This document shows positions 53,077 through 64,000 of a stretch of DNA of 64,000 nucleotides, piece by piece (position 1 is the stretch's first letter; each line of letters opens with the position of its first letter). The stretch covers positions 5,605,858 to 5,669,857 of the forward strand of contig JADCRB010000037.1 of assembly GCA_021464245.1 (NCBI GenBank), given 5' to 3'. The notes under the pieces are model-generated. The model was not told the DNA's origin and did not search any database. It saw only the letters and a program-made list of their open reading frames with translations. This DNA comes from Carallia brachiata. Lineage: Eukaryota > Streptophyta > Magnoliopsida > Malpighiales > Rhizophoraceae. A program made the translations under genes and the position numbers.

Positions 53077-55402
53077 GATTAATAAATACTAACCAAAAGG
53101 CTATAAAAAAAATTATTCTTAGTTTTTTTTTTTTTTTTGCCTTATGCAAGTGACTCCAGTGCTCAAAAACATGGCCATCAATGCATATTTATAGGAAAAA
53201 TGGGTCAGTCACAGATAGAATAGCATTCAATGCTTTGGAGCAAAAATAGAAAACGAGAAGTGAGGATCTGTACAAAATGATATTTCTAGAAACTTTAATT
53301 AATGTTTTTTTTTCTTTGATAAAGAATTTAGTTACTTTCATGGTTATGCATGTTTTTAATAAGGCTTTTACTATATAACTTCGAATAAATAATAATAAAT
53401 AATAATATAATCTTATTTAATATTTAACAGTTTATTTATTTTTTTATAAATTTAATTATTTAATAATTCGTATTATTTTATTATTATTTTAAAACTACCT
53501 AAATAAAATTACCATAATTTTACTTAGATAGTTAAACCTTGAGAGAATCACAGAATAAAATCTAACTATTCAGGTACAATAGATCAAAGACCATATGAGC
53601 CTCACAGTGTAGTTTCAAGCCTCCTATATGCGACTCAGTTCTCATGCATTATGATTAAGTTCGTAATAGTCCACCACACTCCATAACACTAATGCTCACA
53701 CAAGTTGACTTTGCATCAAATTTAGGTATAAGCGATCACATTATCTTTGATTTTGCACTAAATTTAGTTATAAACGAACATTTCAACGTCAACATCACTT
53801 TCTCACTTATAGTTGAAATTGAAAGATAATAGATGACTATAATATTAATTGATATGAATTTTGTGTGCTAGCATTAACTATGATGTTTGTTATAGTCGAA
53901 TATTTGTATTCGAGAATCAAAATTCAGATTTAATAATTTTAAGCAAAAATTACGTTCTTCGGAGTGAATAATTTTCATGAGAATAATTTTGATCAAAATT
54001 TGATATGTAATTTAGGTTGTTTGTCGTTTTCTCTATGTGCGAATAATTAAAGAAGATGGGTCAAACAATCCTGCTTATGTAACAAAAAATGAGTAAGATA
54101 CTGTCGATTATTGTGATTTAGTGGTAAATGTTAAACGTTATTAAATTAAAGGTTTTAGATTTGAAAGCTGTCAGAGCATTTGGTGGGACTAAACATACTC
54201 CTCCTTTTTATAACACTGAGCTATGCTATAATCATTCAACCAGTTCAGAAGTTATTCTGAGAATAGAACAATACTTCTGACAGGATTGTGGGACATCACT
54301 CTTATCTTTTCATTTTTCAAACCAAAAAAAAAAAAGAGTAAGGTTCGTTATTGCATCCTATACTATGTTCTTTTTGAGTTTTCATGAATCATGATTCAAA
54401 CCTAAAGTTGAAATTAAAAGTCCGAAAATTATATCATTAGATTGACTAGGGGTATCACATGTTTTTTTTTTCCCTTATAATGAAGGTAATAGCCCATCTT
54501 TGAAAAATAAGATAGATCAGAGGGGAAACTAAAATTCAAATCCTGATTCATTAAGTCAAAACCACACTTTTTTTACCACTAAAATGAAACCGGTCCCTCA
54601 CCACATCTTATGCTTTCATAAAAGGAAAAAACTATACTAAGAAATAAATCCAATCTAATTAGTGCTTAGCCAAAACGCTATTATATACTTTGATGGTAAA
54701 ACTACGTTAACACACTATCTGCGACATGCAAAATATATGCAATTTATCAACAGTTTATTTATTTTCTTTTTTTACAAATTCAATACATTTTTTACAATTT
54801 AACGGTTTAAATCTTACGCTAACTTTGTACTTATCATTATTTACCTATATAATTTTTCCTATCTTGAAAATTGTAGCAATAAATGCTTCTAGAATTTTTT
54901 TTTAAGTCGAATGCTTCTAGAATTTTTATAGGGGTTAATAACAGACACGGATTCTATTAGGGCGTTTTTAAATCAATTCAGGAAAATATTTAATATAATT
55001 TTTTAAATAGAATTATAATATTAAAGTAAAATTAAAGTGATATATATTTTTAGATGATTAAATTTTTTTTAAAAAAAGTGAGCTATTTAATATCATTAAA
55101 TAAATTATATAATTATTTTTAATATTATTTAAAATTAAATTATGGAGTGAAATACATTGAAAATTTATTGAATTTCTTCGAGTATCGGGGCAAGCCACTC
55201 ACGTTCACACGCTTGCAATCCCCGCAGATTGAACTATCATAATAATCATTTGATTCTTATGCTTAATATAATCGAATAATTAAAAGAGTTGAGTTACACG
55301 GACAAATAAATGAAAGAATCACACTGCAATCGACAGATTTATTTGTATAGTCAAACAATTATTATTTATAATAAGAGAACGTGTGAAAAATACATTGCTT
55401 TC
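53077..55402. other. AT-rich intergenic region
   Basis: No gene is recognisable. The first few hundred bases are the 5' flank of the MADS relic. The stretches 53370-53530 and 54950-55150 are extremely AT-rich, with weak self-complementarity but no clear element edges. Confidence 0.5.
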
Positions 55403-56871
55403 TTATTTGTTGGATTTTTCGTTGCTTTCTTCAGCAGCAACAACTTCTAATGGCCCAAGCATTGTTCCAAGATCCTTGACTTTGAGGGTTAAGGATCTTA
55501 CGTCTCTGGCTACTGCTAGCTGAACAGAAGATGCCTGTCACAGACCACATAAACATTACGTTTCGCCCTTATGATCATGGCAATTTAAACACCAAACACA
55601 AACAAAAAACCATCTACCATAGAAGGCCTACGGTACACAATCTGTTCTAAGACCCTATTCCAATGTAAAAATTTATAAAATGAGAAAAAACAAAAGGCTT
55701 ACATTGTTGATATGACGAGTTCAAATTTTACTTTGAGAGATTCATGGCTCTGCCCTCTTTGAATTACTAACGATATAATAGGGGTTTTAAAAAACTACCC
55801 AAAGCAGTTATTCTAGAAATTCAGAGACATATATGCTGTCACAAGTATCAGAGTGCCCAAGGCTATGCATCAATGTTTTCTTTATCCACTAAACATCTAC
55901 TTGCTTAAGCATCATAAAAATAAGCGCAATCAAAGACTCACATGTACTAGTTGCTCCACCCGTTGTTTCAGATCCTCCGAAGATGCTCCCTTATGAATAT
56001 GTTGAAGAATATACAGGAGGTGAGAATGCAATTCATCTGAAATGTGTTGCTGGGTCATACACTGATGTACAGACGACTGACAACCCACTGCGTAGAAAGG
56101 ACAGTTTACAAGCTTCATGGGACAGACTGTTATGCAATGTCTGTCCATTTCACGTCGCAGGAGACTATCCGAGCATTTTTGTTCACATGGGATTATTTTG
56201 AAAGGACAAACTGAATCATGCTTTTCCATATGGCTTGCACAAAATATGGCTGAGCACCCCTCATTTGTGCAGCTCATAGGTCTAAAACCACAACTGAGAA
56301 CATGCTCAGCTAGCTCTTCCGAAGTGCTGAATTTCTGGTCGCAGTGAAATATGTTCTTGAAGTCGACATTCTTAAGCAAACCCTGAGCTATTGCTTCCCT
56401 CCTTTCAAGCAACCAAAACACATTTATTTCCATTTCTTGTACAAAGTCATCTATCTTGTCTTCCCTCTTTTCACTAAGCAGCCATCCTGAAACCTGACTA
56501 AAGAAATTCCTCTCTGAACTTGCAAAGTCATCAACAAAATTGGAAATAATATCATGAGGATGATCAGGAACGTCTGTGTCTAGACTACCTTCTATGATAA
56601 CCGATTCCGCAACAAAACTTTTACTTCTTTGATTGAGATAGTTTATCATTTCATTTCTAATATTAACAGCCACTGAACCAGGGGACTGAAACATATCACC
56701 TGTTGTGTTGTCTACACAAGCCGTGGCTAATCCAGGGAGGAATTCTTGAGCTATTTTGTGAACCACTTCAGTGTCATAGAGGTCACAACATAATGTTGGG
56801 CCTCCTTCTTTGCCATCCTCAATTTTCTCCAATTCTGGTACAAGTTCCACCTCATCTAGAGGACCATCCAT
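55403..56871 (-). CDS. TRAF-type zinc-finger protein
   Basis: A plant protein with a TRAF-like Cys/His zinc-finger array, similar to Arabidopsis At1g09920 as I recall it. Its molecular role is not established. Two coding exons, 56871-55942 and 55534-55403, give 353 residues with a phase-0 GT-AG intron (LVH/ASSV). The start is the ATG at 56871 (MDGPLDEVELVPEL). An acceptor-like CTACAG precedes it by about 20 bases, so a 5' UTR exon probably lies upstream. The N-terminal half holds GPTLCCDLYDTEVVHKIAQ and ACVDNTTGDMFQSPGSVAV. The finger region spans about residues 180-275, with pairs such as FHCDQKF, CTNEGCSAIFC, CPFKIIPCEQKC and CPMKLVNCPFYAVGC plus spaced histidines. The last exon resembles a short coiled coil. 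Confidence 0.85.
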
Positions 56872-58627
56872 GCTCGAAAATTCCTGTAGTTAGTTCGTGA
56901 CAGAGACAGGAAGTTACTGCCATCACCATACAGAGAAAAGTCGCTTAATGTATCTACCAATCAGGATCAATACACTGTACAATGATTTTGAAAGCAAGAA
57001 TTTTGATTTCACTGGAAGAATCTGCACTATGGATCTGCCAGCCTTTGCTGTTGAACTTCTCTTTAACACAAGAGACAGGACTTGTTATTTGGAAAAAAAA
57101 AGAAATTAAAAAATAACTCGTACACTTTGAACTTCTAGCTATCAACCTCCACACTGGGCCTGGCTGCTATGTTTCTAGTTGCCATTAGGACGTCATTAAT
57201 CACACCTGCTTTCCAAATATGGGACACACTGGGTCTTGTGCATGAATTCACACCCAAAATTGAGATGGATCAATGACAACCGAGAGAACACAAGAATGGC
57301 GTTCCTGATCAATAACAGAAGTTCTACCCCCCTAGATATATGACTCATTCAACCGTACCCCACGACTTTTTTCAATGAAATTAACTTATCTGCAAACTAT
57401 TACAACTTCCTAAAGCTCATCCATTTAAGATCATAGAAGATTGAATTTCTGCCGTAATCAATAGCATTTTATTGGACTTTTTTGGTTAGTTATGTTTTCC
57501 ACAGAAATTGTAAAAATTGCAACCTTGGAACAATGCATCACATTGGTTTGTCCCACAATTTTTGGACAATCTTGTTGTTTTTCTTAGCAAACACATTTAA
57601 ACCCACCATTTCAATTATAGATTTCGATGCCATTTTGAAAAATTCAATTCTCAAAACGACTAACTTTACTGCCTAAACTTCTGAAATGGAGGGCTCTGAT
57701 AAAATATAAATATAAATAAATAACATATATGTGTGTGTGTGTGTGTGTGTGTAAACCCAGAATTCTTTTTATCTGTTTTCTATTGCAGGAGAAGTTCTTC
57801 AAGAGATCTGATCAAAGGAATTCACCAAAGAGAGAGAGAGGTGTACAGGATTCCCCAAATTGTAGCTGTGGCTAAGCAATCTCTCTTTTGTTTTGTTTTT
57901 ACGTTGTCAACTGTACTAACTAACGGTCTTTGCTCGTTTTGAACGCTGGTCCTTCGTTATTACTTTTTAATCCCTTTGTGAAAGCTTACTATTGTGAAGA
58001 TTTCTGTGCAAGACAATTGTGAAGATTTCTCTGTAAGACACTCCGGTTTCAGCGCTTAAAATTTATAATTTATAATTTAGAAAGTTTTGAATTATATATT
58101 TTATACCACAAAATTTATTTAAATTAAAAAAATATTAATTTTAAATAATAATAAAATTATAAAATAATTTATTTAATAAAATTAATAATTTATTTTTTTA
58201 TAAAAATTAATTATTTAATGATAGATAATACCTTATATTATATAAATTTAAATTATAAAATATTAAATAATGATATTTAAATAATAATAAAAATATAAGA
58301 TAAAAGTGAGTTATAAGCAGCTGAGTAAAAACTTTCTTCCCTGTCCATGCTAATTTCCTTCCGGATGTTTGCCTCCTGAGAAACTAACGGAAAATTAACA
58401 GAAGAAAACAATCGCGGTTTTGTCATCCGCCGTTGTTAACTGATTAATGCTGCATACCCGTACTTGGACGGCGAAATCGAAATTAGCCCGAATATCTAAT
58501 TCCTTTGGCCAGTTCTCGGCAATTAACCGGGAAATTAGGGTTTTGTTTTGTTTTTTTTTTCAGTTGATCTAAACTTTGTCAATATTTTGGACTCTCTTTT
58601 GTTTTTAGTTCGGAGGAGAGTTCGGTG
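56872..58627. other. divergent promoter region of TRAF-finger and MED7 genes
   Basis: This probably contains a 5' UTR exon and the promoter of the TRAF-finger gene (lower part), and the MED7 promoter (upper part). A TG microsatellite sits at 57729-57752. Very AT-rich DNA lies at 58060-58310. No other gene is supported. Confidence 0.5.
57729..57752. repeat. (TG)n microsatellite
   Basis: About twelve uninterrupted TG units. Confidence 0.95.
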
Positions 58628-58765
58628 ATGGCCACAGCCACTTACCCGCCACCGCCGCCGTACTACAGACTCTACAAGGATTACCTACAAGACCCAAAGT
58701 CTGCTCCGGAGCCGCCGCCTCCGGTTGAAGGCACCTACATCTGTTTTGGTGGCAATTACACTGTA

Positions 58766-58802
<37 letters not shown>

Positions 58803-60979
58803 GTGTATATATATATATATGTATGCTTGCAACCATGTATAAAATTAACAAAAACGTATACAATTTTTATCGAGTGTACGTGTATGTGTATGCGCGCGCG
58901 CACGAGGGTGTGCATTTGTTTGGTTGATGATGGATATTTGTGTGTTGTGTTCTGTAGACTGATGATGTGCTTCCAAGCTTGGAAGACCAGGGAGTGCGCC
59001 AGCTGTACCCAAAAGGACCTAATGTTGGTATGAATAGTTGGGTTATTACTTATGAGAATGTGAATGTGAATGTTAAATCCTTATTGTGCTGTTAATATTT
59101 GTGGCATTATTTCTGTGTTGCTTGCTCCCTTTCGAACAAGTGTTCCTCATTATTTCTTAGTTAGATTGCTATAAGTTCTTCGAAGACATGGAAAAAATAG
59201 GCTTCGGTTTCTTGAACATTTGAGAAATCCAGTCCTTGTTAGAGCTACTGCTGATATCTATTCCCCCCCCCCTCTCTGTAGATTTTAGGAAAGAACTGAG
59301 GTCACTTAACCGAGAATTACAGCTGCATATTTTGGAGCTTGCTGACGTTCTTGTTGAGAGACCGTCACAGTATGCTAGGAGAGTCGAAGACATATCTCTT
59401 ATATTCAAGAACTTGCATCATCTGCTTAATTCGTTGCGTCCTCATCAGGTATATTGCTTAAGGTTTATTGGATATTCTTCATTTTTTTGTTTGTTTTTTG
59501 AGATGGGGTTCATTATGTGGTGGCTTTTCCTCACAGGCTAGAGCCACGTTGATTCACATTCTGGAACTTCAAATACAACGCCGTAAACAAGCCGTGGAGG
59601 ATATTAAGAGGTGTGTAATGTAGAACTGCTTTCTAATAATTTTTTCTTTCATTTTCAATGCATCTGGAAATGAATGCTCTCATTCTATGAGCAATGTACC
59701 TCTGTGTTTCATGTTTCATTTCATTGATTTTGCGTATGATTATCAAACATTTGCCTGGATTAAGACCGCTTAACTGTTTTTATTTCACTTATACTACTGA
59801 GGTTGTCATGATGAGAGCATCTTATTGGCTAGGCTTATGGGCGATGCTATGAATCCTTTGACAAATACGAGTGTCCTAGTGCATGAGGCTTCCACACTGG
59901 AATTTAAAGAAGAGCCAAATGCACGGAGTCTTACCCCAATTTTCTTATTTCCGCGACTTGAACTTGTGTCCTCTATGTCACAATAGAGTAACATGATCAT
60001 TACACCAAGGCTCACTTTCCAAACATTTGAAATGATATCTTAGATAAAAACGTAACAGGCTTTTGCGGCTTGGTCTTATCTTATTTCTTGAATTATCATT
60101 AATATGCAGTGGCTTGTTCACTGTCATTATTCTGTCATTGTGGTTGACATGTATTGAAAAGCATCTGGAAGATCCGATGCTCGTCTTGACAAAGCCTTTC
60201 CTATTGGGTTTTAAAGTTTTTAGGTTTGCCAAAGTCTGTTTAATGTCAAAGCTCGTTGGTCTTCATGATCTCGGCACTTGGAACTGGGTTTGTTTAGCAA
60301 CATTATTAAATCATTGCATGACTTTGAGACGTTAAGGATGAGGAAAGATGTTGCTTCTGTAATTCCTGGTATGGAATATGGTAAATTGTGTTTGCCGAAT
60401 CTTACAAGGGATGTTTGACAAAGTTGCTGAGATTTCCTTAAATTTTCATATGAGGATAAGAAGTGTATTCACTTGGATATTCTTCTTAACAGGTTCAGCA
60501 GGTCTTGAGTAAATATCTCACTTTCCTGTGTTTTCTCCCTAAGATTGTATACTGGTGTCATGGTCTCAGAGACCTGCCTTTTATGAATTTTTCTGTTGCG
60601 AATGTTGAGTAGGCATGCTACACTTGTATCTTTTTATTTGCTTTTGTGGATCTGTTTATGACAAAAAGTTTTAGCACAATTATTGTGCAGTGATAACTGT
60701 GGTGACTAACTGCCTCTCTATTTCATTCTACCATCAACTGCCAATGGTATATTTGTGGTGTTTTCTTGTCATTAGGATCTGTGAGCTGATGAAAGTTATT
60801 TTATTAGTAGCAAACAAGTGCTTTAATTGTTATTTCTATTATTCACAGTCAGGATGAGAGAAACATTAAATTTTATATGCATTGAATCTGCTGAACGCTT
60901 CTTCCTTCACTTGTCTAGGAGAAGAGAAGAGGCGCAGAAACTTCTCAAGGAGGCTCTTGGAACCTTAGATGGGCAGTAG
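58628..60979 (+). CDS. MED7: Mediator complex subunit 7
   Basis: A middle-module subunit of Mediator, which links transcription factors to RNA polymerase II. Five exons, 58628-58762, 58958-59027, 59282-59448, 59537-59610 and 60919-60979, give 168 residues, the normal plant length, with every junction in phase. The start is the ATG at 58628 (MATATYPPPPPYYRLYKDYL), the conserved proline-rich N-terminus. The family core is intact: LEDQGVRQLYPKGPNVDFRK, LRSLNRELQLHILELADVLV, RVEDISLIFKNLHHLLNSLR and the helix ARATLIHILELQIQRRKQ. Intron 1 begins with a (CT)n(TA)n microsatellite a few bases after its donor site. Intron 4, about 1.3 kb, carries an Au-like SINE. Confidence 0.95.
58768..58820. repeat. 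(CT)n then (TA)n compound microsatellite
   Basis: About fifteen CT units followed by a short TATG/TA run, starting six bases inside MED7 intron 1. Confidence 0.95.
59885..60025 (-). mobile_element. Au-like SINE in MED7 intron 4
   Basis: On the minus strand it reads GTGAGCCTTGGTGTAATGAT, then CATGTTACTCTATTGTGACA, GAGGACACAAGTTCAAGTCG and GGGTAAGACTCCGTGCA. The A-box region (CTTGGTGTAATGAT) and the B box (GTTCAAGTC) are well kept. These blocks match the Au SINE pattern of plants. The 3' part seems truncated. The element is antisense to MED7. It matches the head of the SINE in D-LDH intron 10. Confidence 0.8.
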
Positions 60980-62449
60980 AATGCTAATTTTATATATATG
61001 TTGCTCAGACTTTAGATCCGCAATGGATATGGCTGAAGGTTTCTGGTTTATCTTGTGCTGGCTGAAATTGTTTGAGACCTCAAGATTGTGGCTTCGGTTG
61101 AGACTTCAGAGCTTCTATACGTTACCGACAGCTCCAATAGTCCAAGTCATGTTTCCGTGTAACTAAAGAAAAAAAGGAAGAGCTCATTGGTATCAGTTCC
61201 TAATTTGTAGAAGTTGATCTTCTAGCAGGATATGTGACCCCCTTTTCCCCGCTTTTTGCTTGTGGCCTTTCTAATTGTGGGATTATTACGAGCAAGAGTT
61301 TTCAAATATTACCAAGAAAAGGATGTTCGTGGAGTAAGTTAACCCAATTTGATCTACAAATTTACAAGATTGTGTATCTGGGAATGATTCAGTTATTTAC
61401 CGAAGGTGGAAACTTAGTAATAAGCAAGTACAGTTGGTCACATGCTTGGCTGGGTTTTGAACCCCTGCACGGTGGCAATCCATTTCTTTACATGAAAAAA
61501 AAAAAAAAAAAAGGGTTTTTGCGTGAGATTTAGCAGTAGAGGAGACTGAATGAAGAGCTCATAAAACAAGTTGAATTAAGATGTCAATGATAAATTGGAC
61601 TTGCGTCCATAGCCTATATTCTTATGACGTTGCTCTTTCTAAAAAGAATTAGAAAAAAAACATGGTTCGATTGCGTCGTATATAATCAATTACAATATAT
61701 TTATATATTTGTTTAACTTGCAATTTGGATGCGTTTGATTCTGAATTATCCTGGCCTGATTGATTTCTTCATCCCGAAAAATTTGTACTTGACGTGGCCA
61801 TCTTCAAGCTTTCAGTTTCATCGATTTGATCAAATGTCCAACTAAACCTTTCAAAACAAATTATTATGATTATTAAGATCATTCGACGACTTATCTTTAA
61901 ATGTATTCGTTTGTTTATAATACACGGAAGTATTTCTTTCGTGAACTAACCGACCAACCCTATCCAAATCACAAAGACAACTATTAGATTAAGAAAATAG
62001 ATAAAAAAATTATTAAAATTGAATTTTTATTAAAATATTTGATGATACACTATCAATAACATTTATTAAATTTTTGAGATTTGTTTTTTCGTGAATCAGG
62101 AGAGATAAAAAAAATGGAAAAATAAAATTAAAAAAAAAAAAGGAAAAGTGAAAAAGAATTCCCCTGTCCATGATCTCTGCATCTGGGGCCAAGTTTTGGA
62201 CATACAATTTGAACGAAATAAATGAACGCACGCGCAACCTGTGAAATTCTCACTGAACCACATGGAATGATGAGGCCAGTCCCGTAAAGATACATACATA
62301 CAAGTCCTCTCCAATAAAACCCCGCCCGAGAAATTTCTGCTTTTCTCGAGAACCAGACAGAAAAATTAAACAATTTATTTACTATAGCGTCTACAGAAAG
62401 TGGAAGACAATATAAGCCCTAGGTTTAGGAGATTTTCGCTTCTTCGGGC
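60980..62449. other. intergenic, tandem genes
   Basis: This is the 3' flank of MED7 and promoter of the CPSF-A-like gene. An A-run of about 18 lies at 61496-61513, just after TTTTGAACCCCTGCACGGTG, which loosely resembles a B box in reverse. I do not call it a SINE. Nothing else is recognisable. Confidence 0.45.
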
Positions 62450-64000
62450 ATGGCGGTTTCTGAGGAGGAATTTTCGAATGCCAAGTCCCGATCGGCGTCT
62501 TCGCCGCCGTCCTCCTCCTCCTCCCCGCTGCATCGGGCGGCGCTCACTACCTGGCCAAGTGCGTCTTCAGAGGAAGCGTCGTGCTTCAGGTCGTCCGCGG
62601 TCACATCCGCTCTCCTTCTTCCTCCGACGTCGTTTTCGGCAAGGTCCCGCCCTCTCTCTTCCCACCCTCTCGCGTTCGTTTACCTTGCGAATTTGATATT
62701 GAACGTTGTTTTGGCTATGGATGCTATTGGTCATTTTGGTCTTGAATTTCGCTGTGTAGCTTCTTGCCTAAGAAATACGTTGTTCATCTGATTGATAGGC
62801 TTGGTGTTTAGAAATTTGGCCATCTTTTTGCTAGTGGGTTGCCTTCTGCCCTCTAAAGAGATAATCAGTGGTTGTTGACTTAATGTTGCTAGAGGCATAA
62901 CGGCTTTGTTAGCTTCATTTGACAATGATTGAGTATTGGAATCTGTGCAGGAAACATCAATGGAGTTGGTTGTAATTTGTGAAGATGGGATTGTGCAGTC
63001 CATTTGTGAGCAGCCTGTGTTTGGGACAATTAAAGATCTTGCTATCATACCCTGGAATGACAAGTTCCATGCACGAAGCCCGCAAGTATGCTAGTCTAAA
63101 TTTCAATGCTCCGATAGGAACATATTCGTAATCTTGTACTCTTAGCAATTTAAGAAAATAAAGGAAAATGGAATTTGAGTGAATCATAGTTGTGTTAAAT
63201 TGTGTTTTACCTTATTGTCTTTTGTAGATGCAGGGAAGAGACCTTTTGGTTGTTACTTCTGATTCTGGGAACCTGTCCTTTCTTTCATTTTGCAATGAAA
63301 TGCACAGGTTCTATTTTCTTTTCCTAGAATATTATTGCACGTTGAATTTTTACTCCTCGTCGATTAAGATTGGTAGATATTATTGCTACTTGCCATAGGT
63401 TTCTTCCTTTGACACACGTTCAACTTTCCAATCCCGGGAACTTAAGGCATCAGCTTGGGAGGAGGCTAGCTGTTGATTCAAGGCAAGTTGCTTTTTTGAA
63501 ATGAAAATCTCTTTGAAAATCTGGCTGTTCATTGGGCTTGCAATATCTGGCTGATGAAATCAGATGAATCCTCTTTCTTTATCATCAATCAAATCATTGT
63601 TTGCTTGCACTGTGCATGTACCTTTATATGATCTTGTTGCTTAATCCATTGCATTGATGAGTTCCTTATGCAATTTTTGAAGCACCTTGCAGTTGTTATA
63701 AGTTGTCAAATTATTAAGTTTAACGTACTACTAGCAAAGCAGGTTGTTCCTGATCCAAAACATTGTTGGCCTGGCAAACATTTAGTGATTTGCCGAGTCG
63801 ATGTCAATTTGTGGTCTATTGATGTTGTAAATCATGCTCGGGCCTTTTGTTTTAGTGATTTGACTTAGTCAGTATCAATGATGTTCAGCTTACTTAGTTT
63901 AACATTGCTTGTTTTGTTTTGTCCTTTTTTTATGTATAGAATTTTTGATTTACCTTTTTTCCCCTTGGCAATCTTTTCAACCAAGAGGTGTCAACTTGAA
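62450..64000 (+). CDS. CPSF-A/DDB1-like protein, 5' part (frame break in exon 1)
   Basis: The N-terminal start of a large beta-propeller protein of the CPSF160/DDB1/SF3b130 group, closest by eye to Arabidopsis At3g11960. Exons seen are 62450-62643, 62951-63085, 63228-63307 and 63399-63482; the rest lies beyond the right edge. Exon 1 starts MAVSEEEFSNAKSRSAS, a family start. The conserved block HYLAKCVFRGSVVLQVVRGH and IRSPSSSDVVFGK is present but in another frame. Exon 1 is 194 bases, one short of the phase-0 length that exon 2 (ETSMELVVICEDGIVQSICE) needs. The loss lies in the CCG/TCC repeats around 62500-62530. Exon 3 is MQGRDLLVVTSDSGNLSFLS and exon 4 is FLPLTHVQLSNPGNLRHQLG. Exon 4 is followed by AG/GCAAGT, a GC donor. 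No later exon is evident up to 64000. Confidence 0.8.

Noticed and set aside
61437..61513. B-box-like word next to an A-run, possible SINE
   Set aside because: No A box at the right spacing and the orientation of the A-run does not fit a SINE tail.

Overview
The window is nuclear DNA from a eudicot plant. It is AT-rich, genes have many short exons with GT-AG introns, and every recognisable protein has a close Arabidopsis counterpart. I cannot name the genus from sequence alone. There is no bacterial operon, CRISPR array, rRNA or tRNA gene that I can support.

Layout. 1.5-3.0 kb (-): a CXE15-type carboxylesterase whose reading frame is broken once. 8.1-8.4 kb: a decayed copy of the last exon of the next gene. 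11.0-19.0 kb (-): an 18-exon mitochondrial D-lactate dehydrogenase with a LINE scrap and an Au-like SINE in its introns. 22.4-25.3 kb (-): an SPX-RING E3 ligase of the BAH1/NLA family. 27.7-29.0 kb (+): a universal stress protein. 29.7-31.8 kb (-): a PPR protein. 34.0-35.4 kb (-): 40S ribosomal protein S5. 37.4-40.9 kb (+): a probably plastid PRC-barrel protein. 42.1-48.1 kb (+): homogentisate solanesyltransferase. 50.2-53.1 kb (-): two broken type I MADS-box sequences. 55.4-56.9 kb (-): a TRAF-type zinc-finger protein. 58.6-61.0 kb (+): Mediator subunit MED7. 62.45 kb to the right edge (+): the 5' end of a CPSF-A/DDB1-like gene.

The genes do not form a pathway. They are mostly conserved housekeeping genes. 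From memory, the order recalls two Arabidopsis neighbourhoods: CXE15 beside D-LDH on chromosome 5, and USP, RPS5A, HST and the CPSF-A-like gene together on chromosome 3. Intergenic space holds short non-autonomous DNA elements: a foldback-like element at 32.75-33.34 kb, a TIR element at 36.6-37.3 kb with a probable 8-bp target duplication, and several G/A-rich MITE-like copies.

The most notable pattern is that five coding loci (carboxylesterase, PRC-barrel, HST C-terminus, CPSF-A exon 1, MADS) each carry one small frame disruption, while seven others are perfectly in frame. At least some of these may be uncorrected indels in the assembly rather than biology. I found no convincing new biological system.
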